This document shows positions 31,492 through 41,579 of a DNA stretch of 64,000 bases, piece after piece; position 1 is the stretch's first letter; every line of letters starts with the position of its first letter. This DNA comes from Aquincola tertiaricarbonis. Lineage in GTDB: Bacteria; Pseudomonadota; Gammaproteobacteria; Burkholderiales; Burkholderiaceae_C. The position numbers were made by a program, and so were the translations under genes. The notes below the pieces were generated by a model, which was not told where the DNA came from, searched no databases, and was given only the letters and a program-made list of their open reading frames with translations. Where the stretch lies: positions 169,473 to 233,472 of the forward strand of contig NZ_JZUE01000010.1 in NCBI RefSeq assembly GCF_000969605.1. The letters are read 5' to 3'.

Positions 31492-34070
31492 CGCAGGCCA
31501 CGGTGCCCGGGTCGGCGGCCGAGCCGTCGGAAACGGGATTCGACACCCGGCTGTACGGGCGCTTTCCCACCGCCGGCCAGCGACCGAAGGAGGAGCTGGA
31601 GGCGCTGGAGAAGGTGTGGGCGCCACCGACCGGCATGGCCAAGCTGAGCGACGTCAACAACAACTTCATCGGCTTCATCTTCATCGTCACCGCCTTCGCC
31701 TTCTTCATCGGCGCGGGCGTGCTGGCGCTGGTGATGCGGGTGCAGCTGGCCGCGCCGCTGGCCGGCATCGTGCCGCAGGAGACCTACAACCAGCTGTTCA
31801 CCATGCACGGCTCGGTGATGATGTTCCTGTTCGCGGTGCCGGCCATCGAGGCCATCGCGGTGATGCTGCTGCCGCAGATGCTGGCTGCGCGCGACCTGCC
31901 TTTCCCGCGGCTGTCGGCCTATTCGTACTGGACCTATGCCATCGGCGGCACGGTGTTCTTCGGCTCGGTGTTCTTCAGCCTGGCGCCGGCCGACGGCTGG
32001 TTCATGTACCCGCCGCTCAGCTCGGGCGTGTACTCCAAGGGCATCAACGCCGACTTCTGGCTGCTGGGCATCGGCTTCATCGAGATCAGCGCCATCGCAG
32101 GCGCCATCGAGCTGGTGGTGGGCGTGCTGCGCACCCGCGCACCCGGCATGACGCTGGCCCGCATGCCGGTCTACGCCTGGGCGGTGCTGATCTTCGGCGT
32201 GATGATCCTGCTGGCCTTTCCGTCGATGATCCTGGTCACGCTGCTGCTGGAGCTGGAGCGCGCCTTCAACTGGCCGCTGTTCGACGCCACCCGCGGCGGC
32301 GATCCGCTGCTGTACCAGCACCTGTTCTGGTTCTTCGGCCACCCGGACGTCTACATCATCTTCATCCCCGCCTCGGCGATGGTCTCCACCATGGTGGTGA
32401 CCATCGCGCAGAAGCGGCTGGTGGGCCATGAGATCGTGGTGCTGGCGATGATCGCCACCGGCTTCATCAGCTTCGGCGTGTGGGCCCACCACATGTTCAC
32501 CGTGGGCATGCCGGGGCTGGCGGCCGGCTACTTCTCTGCGGCCTCGATGGCGGTGGCCATCCCGGCGGGCGCGCAGGTGTTTGCCTGGATCGCCACGCTG
32601 GCCTCGGGCAAGGTGCAGCGCAACGTGCCCTCGCTGTTCGTGGTGGGCGGCATCCTCATCTTCGTGATGGGCGGCCTCACCGGCGTGATGGTGGGCATGG
32701 TGGCCTTCGACGGCCAGGCGCACGACACCTACTTCGTGGTCGCGCATTTCCACTACGTGCTGATCGGCGGCATGCTGTTCCCGCTGTTCGCCGGCTTCTA
32801 CTACTGGACGCCGATGATCAACGGCCGCCGCCTGTCGGAGAAGGCGGGCCGCTGGGTCTTCTGGCTCATGTTCACCGGCGTGCACGTGTGCTTCCTGCCC
32901 ATGCACCTGGTCGGGCTGATGGGCATGCCGCGGCGGGTGGACACCTACCTGCCCGGCCGCGCATGGGACCTGCCGAACATGATCTCCACCGTGGGCGCCT
33001 TCATCATGGCCGCGGGCGCGCTGCTGTTCGTCATCGACGCGGTGCGCTGCTACAGCCGCGGCGCCAAGGAGAACGGCGGCAGCGCCGGCAACGTGTTCAA
33101 CGGCGGCACGCTGGAATGGCTGCCCGCGGACAACTACTCGGTGCGTTCCATCCCGGTGGTGGGCGACCTGGAGCCGCTGTGGACCTCGCCGCGCATGGCG
33201 GCCGACGTGGAAGCCGGCCGCTACTTCCTGCCCGGCACCACTACCGGCGCGCGCGAGACGCTGATCACCAGCACCGTGCAGGCCGAGCCGCAGTACGTGC
33301 AGATCATGCCCGGGCCTTCCTGGTGGCCCTTTCTGGCGGCGGCGTTCACCGCCGGCTTCTTCCTGCTGCTGACGGTGAAGGCGCTGGCCCTCAGCGCCGT
33401 GTGCGCGGTGCTGGCGGTGGCCGGGCTGATGCGCTGGCTGTGGGACAACGACCGCCATGTGCCGCAGAAGCAGGTGGACGTGGGCGCCGGCATCCTGCTG
33501 CCCACCTACGTCGCCGGGCCGCAGTCCCACGGCTGGTGGGCCGCGGTGCTGCTGGACGTGGTGCTGGGCACCATCTTCGTCATGGCGATGTTCTCGTACC
33601 TGTACCTGTTCAATGCCCATCCCGACTGGTGGCTCGTGAGCGCGCCGCAGGCCACCCTGGTGCCGGGGCTCGTGCTGCTGGGTGCGGCCGGCGGGCTGGC
33701 CTGGCTGGCGCGGCCGGTGATGGCGCGCCTGCGGCGCGGCGCCGGCCTCAGCACGCTGGCGATGATGCTCAGCGCGCTGTGCCTGGTGGCCGCGCTGGCG
33801 CTGGACGTGCACGACTGGTGGCAGGCCGGGCTGCGCGGCAGCGCCAGCGGGCAGGGCGCCACGGTGTACGCGATGCTGGCCTGGCATGGCTGCATCGTGG
33901 TGTCGGTGGTGCTGTCGGCGCTGTTCTACCTGCTGCGCTGGCTGCGCGGCCTGGCGCCCGGGCCGGCCAACAAGACGCTGGAAGCGCTGCGGTTGCTGTT
34001 CCTCTATGCCGCGCTGGAAGGCACGGCCGGCCTGCTGCTGCCGCGCGTGGTGCCGTGGGGTGGTGCATGA
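31488..34070 (+). CDS. Cytochrome c oxidase subunit I-III fusion
   Basis: An 860-residue haem-copper oxidase core. The subunit I part (to ~residue 600) carries haem and CuB histidines in FTMHGSVMMFLFAVP, FGHPDVYIIF (His-Tyr pair), WAHHMFTVGMPG and VVAHFHYVLIGGM. The C-terminal ~200 residues are a subunit III domain (LDVVLGTIFVMAMFSYLYLF, MLAWHGCIVVSVVLSALFYL). Fusion of I and III is known in caa3-type oxidases. Instead of the usual GHPEVY the motif here is GHPDVY, so the D-channel glutamate position is Asp. GTG start, coupled to coxB. Confidence 0.94.
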   Translation: MTQATVPGSAAEPSETGFDTRLYGRFPTAGQRPKEELEALEKVWAPPTGMAKLSDVNNNFIGFIFIVTAFAFFIGAGVLALVMRVQLAAPLAGIVPQETYNQLFTMHGSVMMFLFAVPAIEAIAVMLLPQMLAARDLPFPRLSAYSYWTYAIGGTVFFGSVFFSLAPADGWFMYPPLSSGVYSKGINADFWLLGIGFIEISAIAGAIELVVGVLRTRAPGMTLARMPVYAWAVLIFGVMILLAFPSMILVTLLLELERAFNWPLFDATRGGDPLLYQHLFWFFGHPDVYIIFIPASAMVSTMVVTIAQKRLVGHEIVVLAMIATGFISFGVWAHHMFTVGMPGLAAGYFSAASMAVAIPAGAQVFAWIATLASGKVQRNVPSLFVVGGILIFVMGGLTGVMVGMVAFDGQAHDTYFVVAHFHYVLIGGMLFPLFAGFYYWTPMINGRRLSEKAGRWVFWLMFTGVHVCFLPMHLVGLMGMPRRVDTYLPGRAWDLPNMISTVGAFIMAAGALLFVIDAVRCYSRGAKENGGSAGNVFNGGTLEWLPADNYSVRSIPVVGDLEPLWTSPRMAADVEAGRYFLPGTTTGARETLITSTVQAEPQYVQIMPGPSWWPFLAAAFTAGFFLLLTVKALALSAVCAVLAVAGLMRWLWDNDRHVPQKQVDVGAGILLPTYVAGPQSHGWWAAVLLDVVLGTIFVMAMFSYLYLFNAHPDWWLVSAPQATLVPGLVLLGAAGGLAWLARPVMARLRRGAGLSTLAMMLSALCLVAALALDVHDWWQAGLRGSASGQGATVYAMLAWHGCIVVSVVLSALFYLLRWLRGLAPGPANKTLEALRLLFLYAALEGTAGLLLPRVVPWGGA

Positions 34071-34384
34071 GGCGGGATGGCGTGCCGGCGAGCCGGCCGG
34101 TGCGGCGGCTGATGCTCACCGCCTTCCTGATCTGGTTCGGCCACTTCATGCTGTGCTGGGCCGCGGTGGAGATCTGGCCCGGCCAGGACCGCGCCAACCA
34201 CCTGGCCTGGGCCTTCACCGCGCTGGCGCTGCTGGCCATGGGCCGGCATGTCCGCCAGGTGGCCCGCCTGGCGCAGCAGGGCGAGGTGCTGGGCTTCGGC
34301 CACCGCTTCGCGCAGGGCGCCATCGCCATCGCCACGGTGGCGGTGCTGTTCACCGCGCTGCCCTCGGTGGTGTTCATGGAATGA
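34067..34384 (+). CDS. Small oxidase-cluster membrane protein (subunit IV-like position)
   Basis: A 105-residue protein with three helices (LTAFLIWFGHFMLCWAAVEI, LAWAFTALALLAMGRHV, AIAIATVAVLFTALPSVVF). It has no clear family motif. Its ATG overlaps the stop of the I-III fusion (ATGA at 34067), which argues it belongs to the oxidase complex or its assembly. Confidence 0.78.
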   Translation: MRRDGVPASRPVRRLMLTAFLIWFGHFMLCWAAVEIWPGQDRANHLAWAFTALALLAMGRHVRQVARLAQQGEVLGFGHRFAQGAIAIATVAVLFTALPSVVFME

Positions 34385-34421
34385 GGCGGCTGCGGCCGAT
34401 CTTGCTGGAGGGTTGAAGCAC

Positions 34422-37280
34422 ATGCCGCTGGACGAGCCCCCGAAGTTCCTGCAGGCCGCCGGCGAGATGGCCGAGTGCATCCGTGGCCACGACTGGTCCC
34501 GCCATCCGCTGGGCCCGCCGGCGCAGTGGCCGCCGGCGCTGCAGCAGGCCCTGCGCTCGATGCTGGCCACGCGGCATCCGGCGCTGGTGCTGTGGGGGCC
34601 GGCCAGCTTCTGCTTCTACAACGACGGCTACCGCGACCTGGTCGGGCCGGACAGGCATCCGTCCGTGCTCGGCCTGCCGGGCGCGCAGGCCTGGCCCGAG
34701 TCATGGCCGCGCATCGGTGCGCAGGTGCAGACGGTGCTGGCCGGCGGGCCTTCCACCTGGCATGAGAACGAGCCGGTGCCGCTGCTGCGCGACGGGCGGG
34801 TGCAGGAGTCCTTCTGGACCTATTCGCACACGCCGCTGTTCGACGACCAGGCGCCGCACGGCGTGGGCGGCGTGCTGGTGCTGTGCGCCAACACCACCGC
34901 CGCGGTGCAGTCGCAGCAGCGGCTGGCCGCGGCCAACTCGCACTGGGCGCGGCTGTTCGAGAACGCGCCGGCCTTCATCGCCATCCTCAAGGGCCCGGAG
35001 CATGTGTACGAGTTCGTCAACCAGCGCTACATGACCTTCACCGGCCGCAGCCAGTTCGTCGGCCGCAAGCTGGCCGATGCGCTGCCCGAGACGGTGGCCC
35101 AGGGTTATGCGCGCATCCTGGACGAGGTGTATGCCACCGGCGTGGCGGCCACCGCGCATGGCTCGGAATTCCGCGCCAGCAGCCCGGATGCGCCGTACCA
35201 GCAGCAGTTCTTCGACTTCGTGTTCCAGCCCATCGCCGACGAGCACGGCCGCACCGCCGGCATCATGGTGATGGGCATCGACGTCACCTCGCACAAGCGC
35301 GCCGAGGCCGAGCTGGAGCTGAGCGAGGAGCGACTGCGCCTGGCCATCGAGGCGGGCGACATCGGCCTGTGGGACGTGGACCCGCGCAGCCACACGCTGT
35401 ACTGGCCGCCGCGGGTGCAGCGGCTGTTCGGCATCACCACCGAGCGCCCGGTGACCCTGCACGACTTCCATGCCGGCCTGCACCCGGACGACCGGCAGGC
35501 CACGCTGGAGGCCTTCGACTCCGCGATGGACCCGGCGCGCCGCAGCGTGTACGACGTGGAGTACCGCACCGTGGGCCTGGACGACGGCATGCTGCGCTGG
35601 GTGGCCGCGCGCGGCCGCGGCTTCTTCAACGAGCAGGGCGAGTGCATCCGCGGCATCGGCGTGGCGCTGGACATCACCGAGCGCAAGCGGCGCGAGTCCC
35701 AGCTGCACGAGCTGGCGGCGACGCTGCAGCAGCGGGTGTCGCAGTCGCTGGCCGAACGCAAGCTGCTGGCCGACATCGTGGACGGCACCGCGGCCATGGT
35801 CCACATCCTGGACATGGACTTCAACTGGCTGGCCGTCAACCCGGCCGGCGCGCGCGAGTTCCGCCGGGCCTACGACGTGGATGCCCGCGTGGGCGACAAC
35901 ATGCTGGCGGTGCTGTCCCACCAGCCCGAGCACCAGCAGGAGGTGCGCACCATGTGGTCGCGTGCGCTGGCGGGAGAGCGCTTCACCGAGATCGCGCCCT
36001 TCGGCGACCTGAACCGCCACCGCCGCTACTACGAGGTGCACTTCGATGCGCTGCGCGACGAGCAGGGCCGCCAGATCGGCGCCTACCAGTTCGTGTACGA
36101 CGTGACCGAGCGGCTGCATGAGCAGGAACGGCTGGCGCTGGCCGAATCGGCGGTGCGGCAGAGCCAGAAGATGGATGCGATCGGCCAGCTCACCGGCGGC
36201 ATCGCGCACGACTTCAACAACCTGCTGCAGGCCATCTCGGCCAACCTGGAGCTGATCCGCCGCGTGGGCCGCGCCGACGAGCGGGTGGTCAACTACGCCG
36301 GCAAGGGCATCGAGGTGACCCGGCGCGCCGCGCGGCTGACCTCCCAGCTGCTCACCTTCTCGCGCCGGCAGGCGCTGGAGACCCGGCCGGTGCCGGTGTG
36401 CGATGTGCTGCTGCGCATGCACGACCTGCTGCGCACCACCTTCGGGCCGGCGGTCGCGCTGTCGGTGGACGTGCCGGCGCAGCCGCTGTGGGTGATGGGC
36501 GACCGCACCCAGCTGGAGACGGCGGTGCTCAACCTGGCCATCAATGCGCGCGACGCGATGCGCGAGGGCGGCCGCTTCCAGCTGTCGGTGCGGCCGGTGC
36601 AGGAGCCCGGCGCCGGCAGCGGCCTGCCGCCGGGTGCCTACGTGGAGCTGCGCGCGGCGGACACCGGCTGCGGCATGCCGCCGGAGGTGGCGGCCAAGGC
36701 CTTCGACCCGTTCTTCACCACCAAGGAGGTGGGCAGCGGCACTGGCCTGGGCCTGAGCCAGGTGTATGGCCTGGCCACCGGCCTGGGCGGCGCCGCGCGG
36801 CTGGACAGCGCCCCTGCGCGCGGCACCACCGTCGTGCTCACGCTGCCGGCCTGCGAGCCGCCGTCCGACGATGCGGCCGACGCGCAGGCCGATTTGCCGC
36901 CCGTGCGCCGCGCCGCCACCTTGCTGGTGGTGGACGACGAGGAGGCGGTGCGCCAAGTGGTGGCCGAATCGCTGGAAGCCGCGGGCTACGTGGTGCTGCA
37001 GGCCGGCAACGGCCATGAGGCCCTGGCCCTGCTGGACAGCCACGCCGTGGACGCCGCGCTGGTGGACTTCGCGATGCCGGGCATGAGCGGCGCCGTGGTG
37101 GCCCGCGAGGCCATGGCCAAGCGGCCGAACCTGCCCGTGTCCTTGATGAGCGGCTATTCCGATTCGTCGGCCATCCAGCAGGCCGTGGGCGCCGGCGTGG
37201 GCATGCTGCGCAAGCCCTTCACGCTCGACGAGCTGGAGGCCTGCATCGGCGCGCTGCTGCAGCGCGAGGCGGCCGGCTGA
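34422..37280 (+). CDS. Hybrid PAS sensor histidine kinase / response regulator
   Basis: A 952-residue soluble hybrid kinase. Several PAS-type sensor domains occupy residues ~20-580 ([60 protein letters not shown]). The HisKA motif [12 protein letters not shown] has phospho-acceptor His596. The HATPase domain shows [10 protein letters not shown] and [17 protein letters not shown]-terminal receiver has Asp882 in [12 protein letters not shown]. With no output domain it must signal through another protein. GGAGGG lies nine bases before ATG 34422. It follows the oxidase genes by 37 bases, so a link to respiration is possible but unproven. Confidence 0.93.
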   Translation: MPLDEPPKFLQAAGEMAECIRGHDWSRHPLGPPAQWPPALQQALRSMLATRHPALVLWGPASFCFYNDGYRDLVGPDRHPSVLGLPGAQAWPESWPRIGAQVQTVLAGGPSTWHENEPVPLLRDGRVQESFWTYSHTPLFDDQAPHGVGGVLVLCANTTAAVQSQQRLAAANSHWARLFENAPAFIAILKGPEHVYEFVNQRYMTFTGRSQFVGRKLADALPETVAQGYARILDEVYATGVAATAHGSEFRASSPDAPYQQQFFDFVFQPIADEHGRTAGIMVMGIDVTSHKRAEAELELSEERLRLAIEAGDIGLWDVDPRSHTLYWPPRVQRLFGITTERPVTLHDFHAGLHPDDRQATLEAFDSAMDPARRSVYDVEYRTVGLDDGMLRWVAARGRGFFNEQGECIRGIGVALDITERKRRESQLHELAATLQQRVSQSLAERKLLADIVDGTAAMVHILDMDFNWLAVNPAGAREFRRAYDVDARVGDNMLAVLSHQPEHQQEVRTMWSRALAGERFTEIAPFGDLNRHRRYYEVHFDALRDEQGRQIGAYQFVYDVTERLHEQERLALAESAVRQSQKMDAIGQLTGGIAHDFNNLLQAISANLELIRRVGRADERVVNYAGKGIEVTRRAARLTSQLLTFSRRQALETRPVPVCDVLLRMHDLLRTTFGPAVALSVDVPAQPLWVMGDRTQLETAVLNLAINARDAMREGGRFQLSVRPVQEPGAGSGLPPGAYVELRAADTGCGMPPEVAAKAFDPFFTTKEVGSGTGLGLSQVYGLATGLGGAARLDSAPARGTTVVLTLPACEPPSDDAADAQADLPPVRRAATLLVVDDEEAVRQVVAESLEAAGYVVLQAGNGHEALALLDSHAVDAALVDFAMPGMSGAVVAREAMAKRPNLPVSLMSGYSDSSAIQQAVGAGVGMLRKPFTLDELEACIGALLQREAAG

Positions 37281-37401
37281 TCGCAGCCACCCGAGCGCCG
37301 CGCGCAGCGGGACGGGCCGGTGCGCTTCAAGCACTGGGTGCTGAGCCCGGCGGCGTGGCGCCCCTATCATCGGCCGACCCTCCCAGCCCGGGTCCACGAC
37401 C

Positions 37402-38010
37402 ATGACGATGCATGCCGACGACGATGCCGTGGCCGATGCCGACCTGGTGGCCCGCTGCCGCCGGGGCGACGCCGCCGGGTGGCAGGCCCTGGTGATGCGC
37501 TACCAGCGCCTGGTGTACGCGGTGGCCTGCCGCACCGGCCTGGACGAACATGCCGCCGCCGACGTGTTCCAGACCGTGTTCACCCGGCTGCTGCAGGCGC
37601 TGCCCACGCTGGCCCAGCCCGACCGGCTGCGCGCCTGGATCGTCACCACCGCCAAGCGTGAATCGCTGCTGCAGTGGCGGCGCGCCCGGCGCGACCTGCC
37701 GCTGGTGTCCGCCGCCGATGCGGCGCCGGGCGACATCGTGATCGACGAGCTGCCCGGCGACCTGCCGCTGCCCGAGGCCGAGCTGGACGAGCTGCAGCAG
37801 CTGCACCTGCTGCGCCTGGCGCTGGACCGGCTGGACGAGCGCTGTGCCGGCCTGCTGGCCCGGCTCTTCACCGACGACGACCAGCGCGTGCCCTACGAAC
37901 GCATCGCCGTCGAGCTGGGCATGCCGGTGGGCAGCATCGGGCCCACCCGGGCACGCTGCCTGGCCCGGCTGCGCACCCTGCTGCTGGCGCTGCAGGACGG
38001 CGCGCGATGA
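37402..38010 (+). CDS. ECF RNA polymerase sigma factor
   Basis: A 202-residue sigma factor of minimal type. Region 2 is at ~15-85 (ADLVARCRRGDAAGWQALVM, YQRLVYAVACRTGLDEHAAA, DVFQTVFTRLLQALP). Region 4 is at ~140-198 (RLALDRLDERCAGLLARLFT, YERIAVELGMPVGSIGPTRA). It should direct RNA polymerase to the repeated promoter element found in the three gaps downstream. No classical anti-sigma gene is present; the next gene encodes a 179-residue protein that could fill that role. I see no copy of the element before this gene, so it is probably not autoregulated. Confidence 0.93.
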   Translation: MTMHADDDAVADADLVARCRRGDAAGWQALVMRYQRLVYAVACRTGLDEHAAADVFQTVFTRLLQALPTLAQPDRLRAWIVTTAKRESLLQWRRARRDLPLVSAADAAPGDIVIDELPGDLPLPEAELDELQQLHLLRLALDRLDERCAGLLARLFTDDDQRVPYERIAVELGMPVGSIGPTRARCLARLRTLLLALQDGAR

Positions 38011-38023
38011 AGCCGCCCATCGT

Positions 38024-38051
38024 GTATTTCCGCCGGCCGCGGGGCCTCTGT
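38024..38051 (+). promoter_or_regulatory. ECF promoter element 1 (GTATTTC-N16-TCTGT)
   Basis: GTATTTC at 38024-38030 and TCTGT at 38047-38051, followed by GGGCC, in the 94-base gap between the sigma gene and the 179-residue protein gene. Half-sites and the 16-base spacing match the elements at 41513 and 42957. I read them as -35 and -10 of the local ECF factor. Confidence 0.7.
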
Positions 38052-38104
38052 GGGCCGGCAAGCACATTGCCGGGCCGCCCGGCGCCTTTCCTGGAGTCGT
38101 GCCC

Positions 38105-38644
38105 ATGACCGCACCCGCCGACCTGCCCGACGACGAACTGGCCGCACTGGCCGCGCAGGCCCGCGTGCGGCTGCCCGATGCCCCGCCGGCGCTGCTGCAG
38201 CAGGCGCTGGCGCTGTGGCCGGCCCGGGCGGCGCCCGCTGCCGCCGCGGTGCAAGCGCCGGCGCCAATGCTGCAGCGCCTGGCCGCGGTGCTGGGCTTCG
38301 ACAGCCTGGCCGCGCAGCCGGCGATGGCGATGCGCAGCGCGGCCCCATCGGTGCGGCAGCTGCTGTTCCATGCCGGCGCGCACGACATCGACCTGCGCAT
38401 CGCGCGGCCGCAGCCGCCGCAGGCCGGCGGTTTCGTGCTCAGCGGGCAGGTGCTGGGGCCGGGCGAGGGCGGTCGCGTGCTGTTGCAGTCGGCCGGTGTC
38501 GACGTGGCCAGCGCGGTGCTGGACGAATTCGGCGACTTCCAGTTCGGCCTGCTGCCGCCGGGCCGCTACCAGTTCAGCGTGCAGATCGGCGAGCTGCTGA
38601 TCGAGCTGCCCGAGCTGGCGCTCGACGACCAGGTCGGCGCGTGA
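38105..38644 (+). CDS. Putative adaptor / anti-sigma-like protein between sigma factor and CHAT protease
   Basis: A 179-residue cytoplasmic protein of no named family. Residues 1-45 are helical (LPDDELAALAAQARVRLPDA). A variable Ala/Pro-rich middle follows. Residues ~110-175 form a beta-sandwich like a carboxypeptidase-regulatory or prealbumin-type domain (GGFVLSGQVLGPGEGGRVLL, EFGDFQFGLLPPGRYQFSVQ). There is no zinc motif or membrane helix as in known anti-sigma factors. It is preceded by promoter element 1 and its stop overlaps the CHAT start (GTGA). Its place between sigma factor and protease makes it a candidate cleavage target or recruiter (inference). Confidence 0.75.
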   Translation: MTAPADLPDDELAALAAQARVRLPDAPPALLQQALALWPARAAPAAAAVQAPAPMLQRLAAVLGFDSLAAQPAMAMRSAAPSVRQLLFHAGAHDIDLRIARPQPPQAGGFVLSGQVLGPGEGGRVLLQSAGVDVASAVLDEFGDFQFGLLPPGRYQFSVQIGELLIELPELALDDQVGA

Positions 38645-41478
38645 GCGCGGCCCCTGCAGGCGAGGACGCGGCGGGCCAGGCCGCTCTCGCCACGGCCTGG
38701 GCGCTCAAGGCCCAGTGTTATGCCGCCTGGAGCAGCGAGCCGCCGCGGGCCCTGGCGGCGGCGGCAGCGCTGCAGCAACTGCTGGACCAGGCCGGCCCCA
38801 CGGCCGCGCCTGCCGTGCGCAGCGAGCTGCAGGCACTGTGCGACTGGACGGCGGGCATCGCCTGCCTCATCGATGGGCGCATGGCCGAGGCACTGCAGGT
38901 GCTGGGCCGCGCCGGTGGCGGCTGGCAGGCGCTGGGGCAGCCGCTGCAGGCCGCGCGGGTGCAGGTGCCGCAGATCATGGCGCTGGCGGTGCTGGGCCGC
39001 TTTGATGACGCGCAGGCCCTGGCGCTGCAGGCCGAGGCCGCGCTGCATGCCGGCGGCGACGAGCTGGCCGCGGCCAAGGTGCGGCTCAACCAGGGCAGCC
39101 TGGCCTTCTCGCGCGACGACCATGCCGGCGCGGTGGCGCACTACCGCGCCGCCGCGGTGCGTTTTGCCCGTGCCGGCGATCCGGAGCATTCGGTGATGGC
39201 AGACATCGGCCTGGCCGATGCCATGTCCTACCTGGGTCGCTTCGACGAGGCCGGCCACTTCTATAACCGTGCCCGGCTGCGTGCGCAGGCGCATGGGCAG
39301 CAGGTGCTGGCCGCCTCCGCCGCCAACGGCAGCGCCCTGCTGGCGCTGGCCCAGGGCCGCTACCGCGAGGCGCTGGCCGGGCTGGAGGCCACGCGCCGGG
39401 ACTTCGATGCGCTGGGCCTGGTGCATCGCCGCATCGAGGCCGAAAAAAGCGTGGCCGACGCCTACCTGGAGCTGCGGCTGCTGCCCGAGGCCATCGCGCT
39501 GTACACCGGCCTGGCCGAGGCGCTGGCCCTGCAGGACGCGCAGGCCACCTTGCCCTGGGTGCAGGCGCAGCTGGCCCGTGCCTGGGCCGGCGCCGGCCAG
39601 CCGGCGGCCGCGCTGCGTTGCCTGGCCGAGGCCGCCGCCGGCTTCGCGGCGCAGGGCAATGCGGCCGGGCAGGCCACCGCGCAGGCCATCGAATCGCAGC
39701 TGCGCCTGGCCGCGGGCGATGTGGATGCGGCGGTGGCGGCGGCGCAGCAGGCGGTGCGGGGCTTCGAGGCGGCGGGGCTGGTGGCGCATGCCGCGGCGGC
39801 GCGGGTCCAGGCCGCCGCTGCCCGCGGCCGCGCCGGCGATGCCGCCGCCGCGCTGGCCGAATGCCAGGCGCTGCTGGCCGATGCCACGCTGCCGCCGCAG
39901 GTGCGTGCCCGGGCCCGTGCCGAATCGGCGCAGGCCCTGCTGGCACTGGGCCGGCGCGCACCGGCGCAGCAGGCGCTGGAATCCGCCATCGCCGAGCTGG
40001 AAGACCTGCGCGCGGTGCTGCCCGGCGAGGACTTCCAGCGCGCCTTCCTGGCCGATGCGCTGCAGCCCTACCTGCAGCGGCTGAGGCTGGCGCTGCAGGA
40101 GGCGCAGCCGCCGGACGGCCCCGGCGTGGCCGAGGTGCTGCACTGGCTGGACCGCTTCAAGGCCCGCAGCCTGCTGGAGCGCCTGGGCGGCAGCGCACGG
40201 CCGCCGCTGAACGCGGCCGACGACGAGCCGTTGCGCCAGCGGCTGGACTGGCTGTACCGCCGCGAGCAGCGCCTGGTGGAGGACGACGGCGAATCGCCGC
40301 AGGCCTTGCGCGCCGAGGCCGCCGCGCTGGAGCAGCGGCTGCTGGAAGGCGCGCGCCGGCAGCGCCTGCTGGCCGGGGCCGATGCACCGACCAGGGCTGC
40401 CGGCGACACCCAGGCGCCTTACGCCCGACCCGGCCCGCTGGACGTCGCCGCGCTGCAGGCGGCCCTGGGCCCGCAGCGGGTGATGGTGTGCTACGGCATC
40501 GTGGACGACGAACTGCTGGCGCTGGTGCTGCGCCACGACGGGCTGCGGCTGCACCGCCGCCTGTGCACCCTGGCGCCGCTGCAGGCAGCCGTGCGCGGCC
40601 TGCAGCTGCAGGTGGATGCGCTGCGCGCCGGCCAGGCCTGGGGCCCGGGCCCGATGGCGCAGCTGTGCCAGCGGGCCCAGGGCCGGCTGCAGCAGCTGCA
40701 TGCGCTGGTGTGGGCGCCGCTGGCGGCGTCGGTGGCGGATTGCCGTCGACTGCTGGTGGTGCCGCACGGCCCACTGCACGAACTGCCCTTCGCGGCGCTG
40801 CACGATGGCACGCAGGCGCTGGTGGACCGCCACGACATCACGCTGGCCGCCAGCGCCGGCGTGGCCCTGCATGCCTTGCAGCGCGCCGCCGCCGCTGCGG
40901 GCTCCGTGGCCACCGCGCCCGGCCATTGCGCGCTGCTGCTGGGCGATGCCACCCGGTTGCCGCATGTGGCTCGCGAACTGCAGGCGGTGACCGACTCGCT
41001 CGGCTGGCCGCAGGTGGTGCAGGCGGGCGGGCTCGGCGACACGGCCGCGGCGGTCGCGGTCGGCCAGGCCGAGCTGCTGCACCTGGCCTGCCATGGCCGC
41101 TTCCGTGCCGACAGCCCGCTGTTCTCCGCGCTGTACCTGGAAGGCGGCGCCCTCACCGCCGACCAGGTGCAGCAGCTGCAGTTGCGCGCGCGGCTGGTGG
41201 TGCTCAGCGCCTGCGAGACCGGCCTGGGCGAGCCCGGCGCCACCGACGAGGGCGTGGGCCTGGTGCGGGCCTTCCTGATGGCCGGCGCGCGGCAGGTGCT
41301 GGCCAGCCCCTGGGCGGTGGACGACGCGGCCAGCGCCGATTTCATGGACGCCTTCTACCGCCGCTGGGCGGCCGGCCAGCCGGCCGATGCGGCGCTGGCC
41401 GATGCCCAGCGCGCGCTGCGCGCGCAGCGGCCGCACCCGGCGCACTGGGCCGCCTTCCGGCTCTACGGCGTCGCCTGA
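38641..41478 (+). CDS. TPR-CHAT protease
   Basis: A 945-residue protein. Residues ~30-500 are Ala/Leu-rich tetratricopeptide-type helical repeats (LNQGSLAFSRDDHAGAVAHY, ADIGLADAMSYLGRFDEAGH). The C-terminal ~280 residues are a CHAT (caspase HetF associated with TPRs) peptidase with catalytic His818 in LLHLACHGRF and Cys858 in VVLSACETGLGE, plus the typical GLVRAFLMAGARQVLASPWA. Caspase-like cleavage of a partner protein is expected, with the repeats sensing or binding. The GTG start is coupled to the 179-residue gene. Confidence 0.93.
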   Translation: MSAAPAGEDAAGQAALATAWALKAQCYAAWSSEPPRALAAAAALQQLLDQAGPTAAPAVRSELQALCDWTAGIACLIDGRMAEALQVLGRAGGGWQALGQPLQAARVQVPQIMALAVLGRFDDAQALALQAEAALHAGGDELAAAKVRLNQGSLAFSRDDHAGAVAHYRAAAVRFARAGDPEHSVMADIGLADAMSYLGRFDEAGHFYNRARLRAQAHGQQVLAASAANGSALLALAQGRYREALAGLEATRRDFDALGLVHRRIEAEKSVADAYLELRLLPEAIALYTGLAEALALQDAQATLPWVQAQLARAWAGAGQPAAALRCLAEAAAGFAAQGNAAGQATAQAIESQLRLAAGDVDAAVAAAQQAVRGFEAAGLVAHAAAARVQAAAARGRAGDAAAALAECQALLADATLPPQVRARARAESAQALLALGRRAPAQQALESAIAELEDLRAVLPGEDFQRAFLADALQPYLQRLRLALQEAQPPDGPGVAEVLHWLDRFKARSLLERLGGSARPPLNAADDEPLRQRLDWLYRREQRLVEDDGESPQALRAEAAALEQRLLEGARRQRLLAGADAPTRAAGDTQAPYARPGPLDVAALQAALGPQRVMVCYGIVDDELLALVLRHDGLRLHRRLCTLAPLQAAVRGLQLQVDALRAGQAWGPGPMAQLCQRAQGRLQQLHALVWAPLAASVADCRRLLVVPHGPLHELPFAALHDGTQALVDRHDITLAASAGVALHALQRAAAAAGSVATAPGHCALLLGDATRLPHVARELQAVTDSLGWPQVVQAGGLGDTAAAVAVGQAELLHLACHGRFRADSPLFSALYLEGGALTADQVQQLQLRARLVVLSACETGLGEPGATDEGVGLVRAFLMAGARQVLASPWAVDDAASADFMDAFYRRWAAGQPADAALADAQRALRAQRPHPAHWAAFRLYGVA

Positions 41479-41512
41479 AACCACCGGTTGCGGAACCACC
41501 GCACCGCGGCAT

Positions 41513-41540
41513 GTATCAACCGGCGGGCCGGGCCTTCTGT
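41513..41540 (+). promoter_or_regulatory. ECF promoter element 2 (GTATCAA-N16-TCTGT)
   Basis: GTATCAA at 41513-41519 and TCTGT at 41536-41540, followed by GGGCGC, in the 101-base gap before the subtilase. It is identical to element 3 in both half-sites and in spacing, while the 16-base spacers differ. It sits 40 bases upstream of the ATG. Confidence 0.75.
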
Positions 41541-41579
41541 GGGCGCATCCGGCGGTGGTACGCCGAGAGGAGACACGAC

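Noticed and set aside
37360..37401. TATCAT considered as a -10 of a housekeeping promoter for the ECF sigma gene
   Set aside because: No acceptable -35 at 16-18 bases upstream, so support is too weak to list.
37281..37401. Search for a fourth copy of the GTAT-N16-TCTGT element before the sigma gene itself
   Set aside because: No copy seen; the sigma gene probably has a different promoter.
38566..41499. 977-codon open frame opposite the CHAT gene
   Set aside because: Gln/Arg/Gly-rich shadow. The plus-strand frame has CHAT catalytic motifs and translational coupling.
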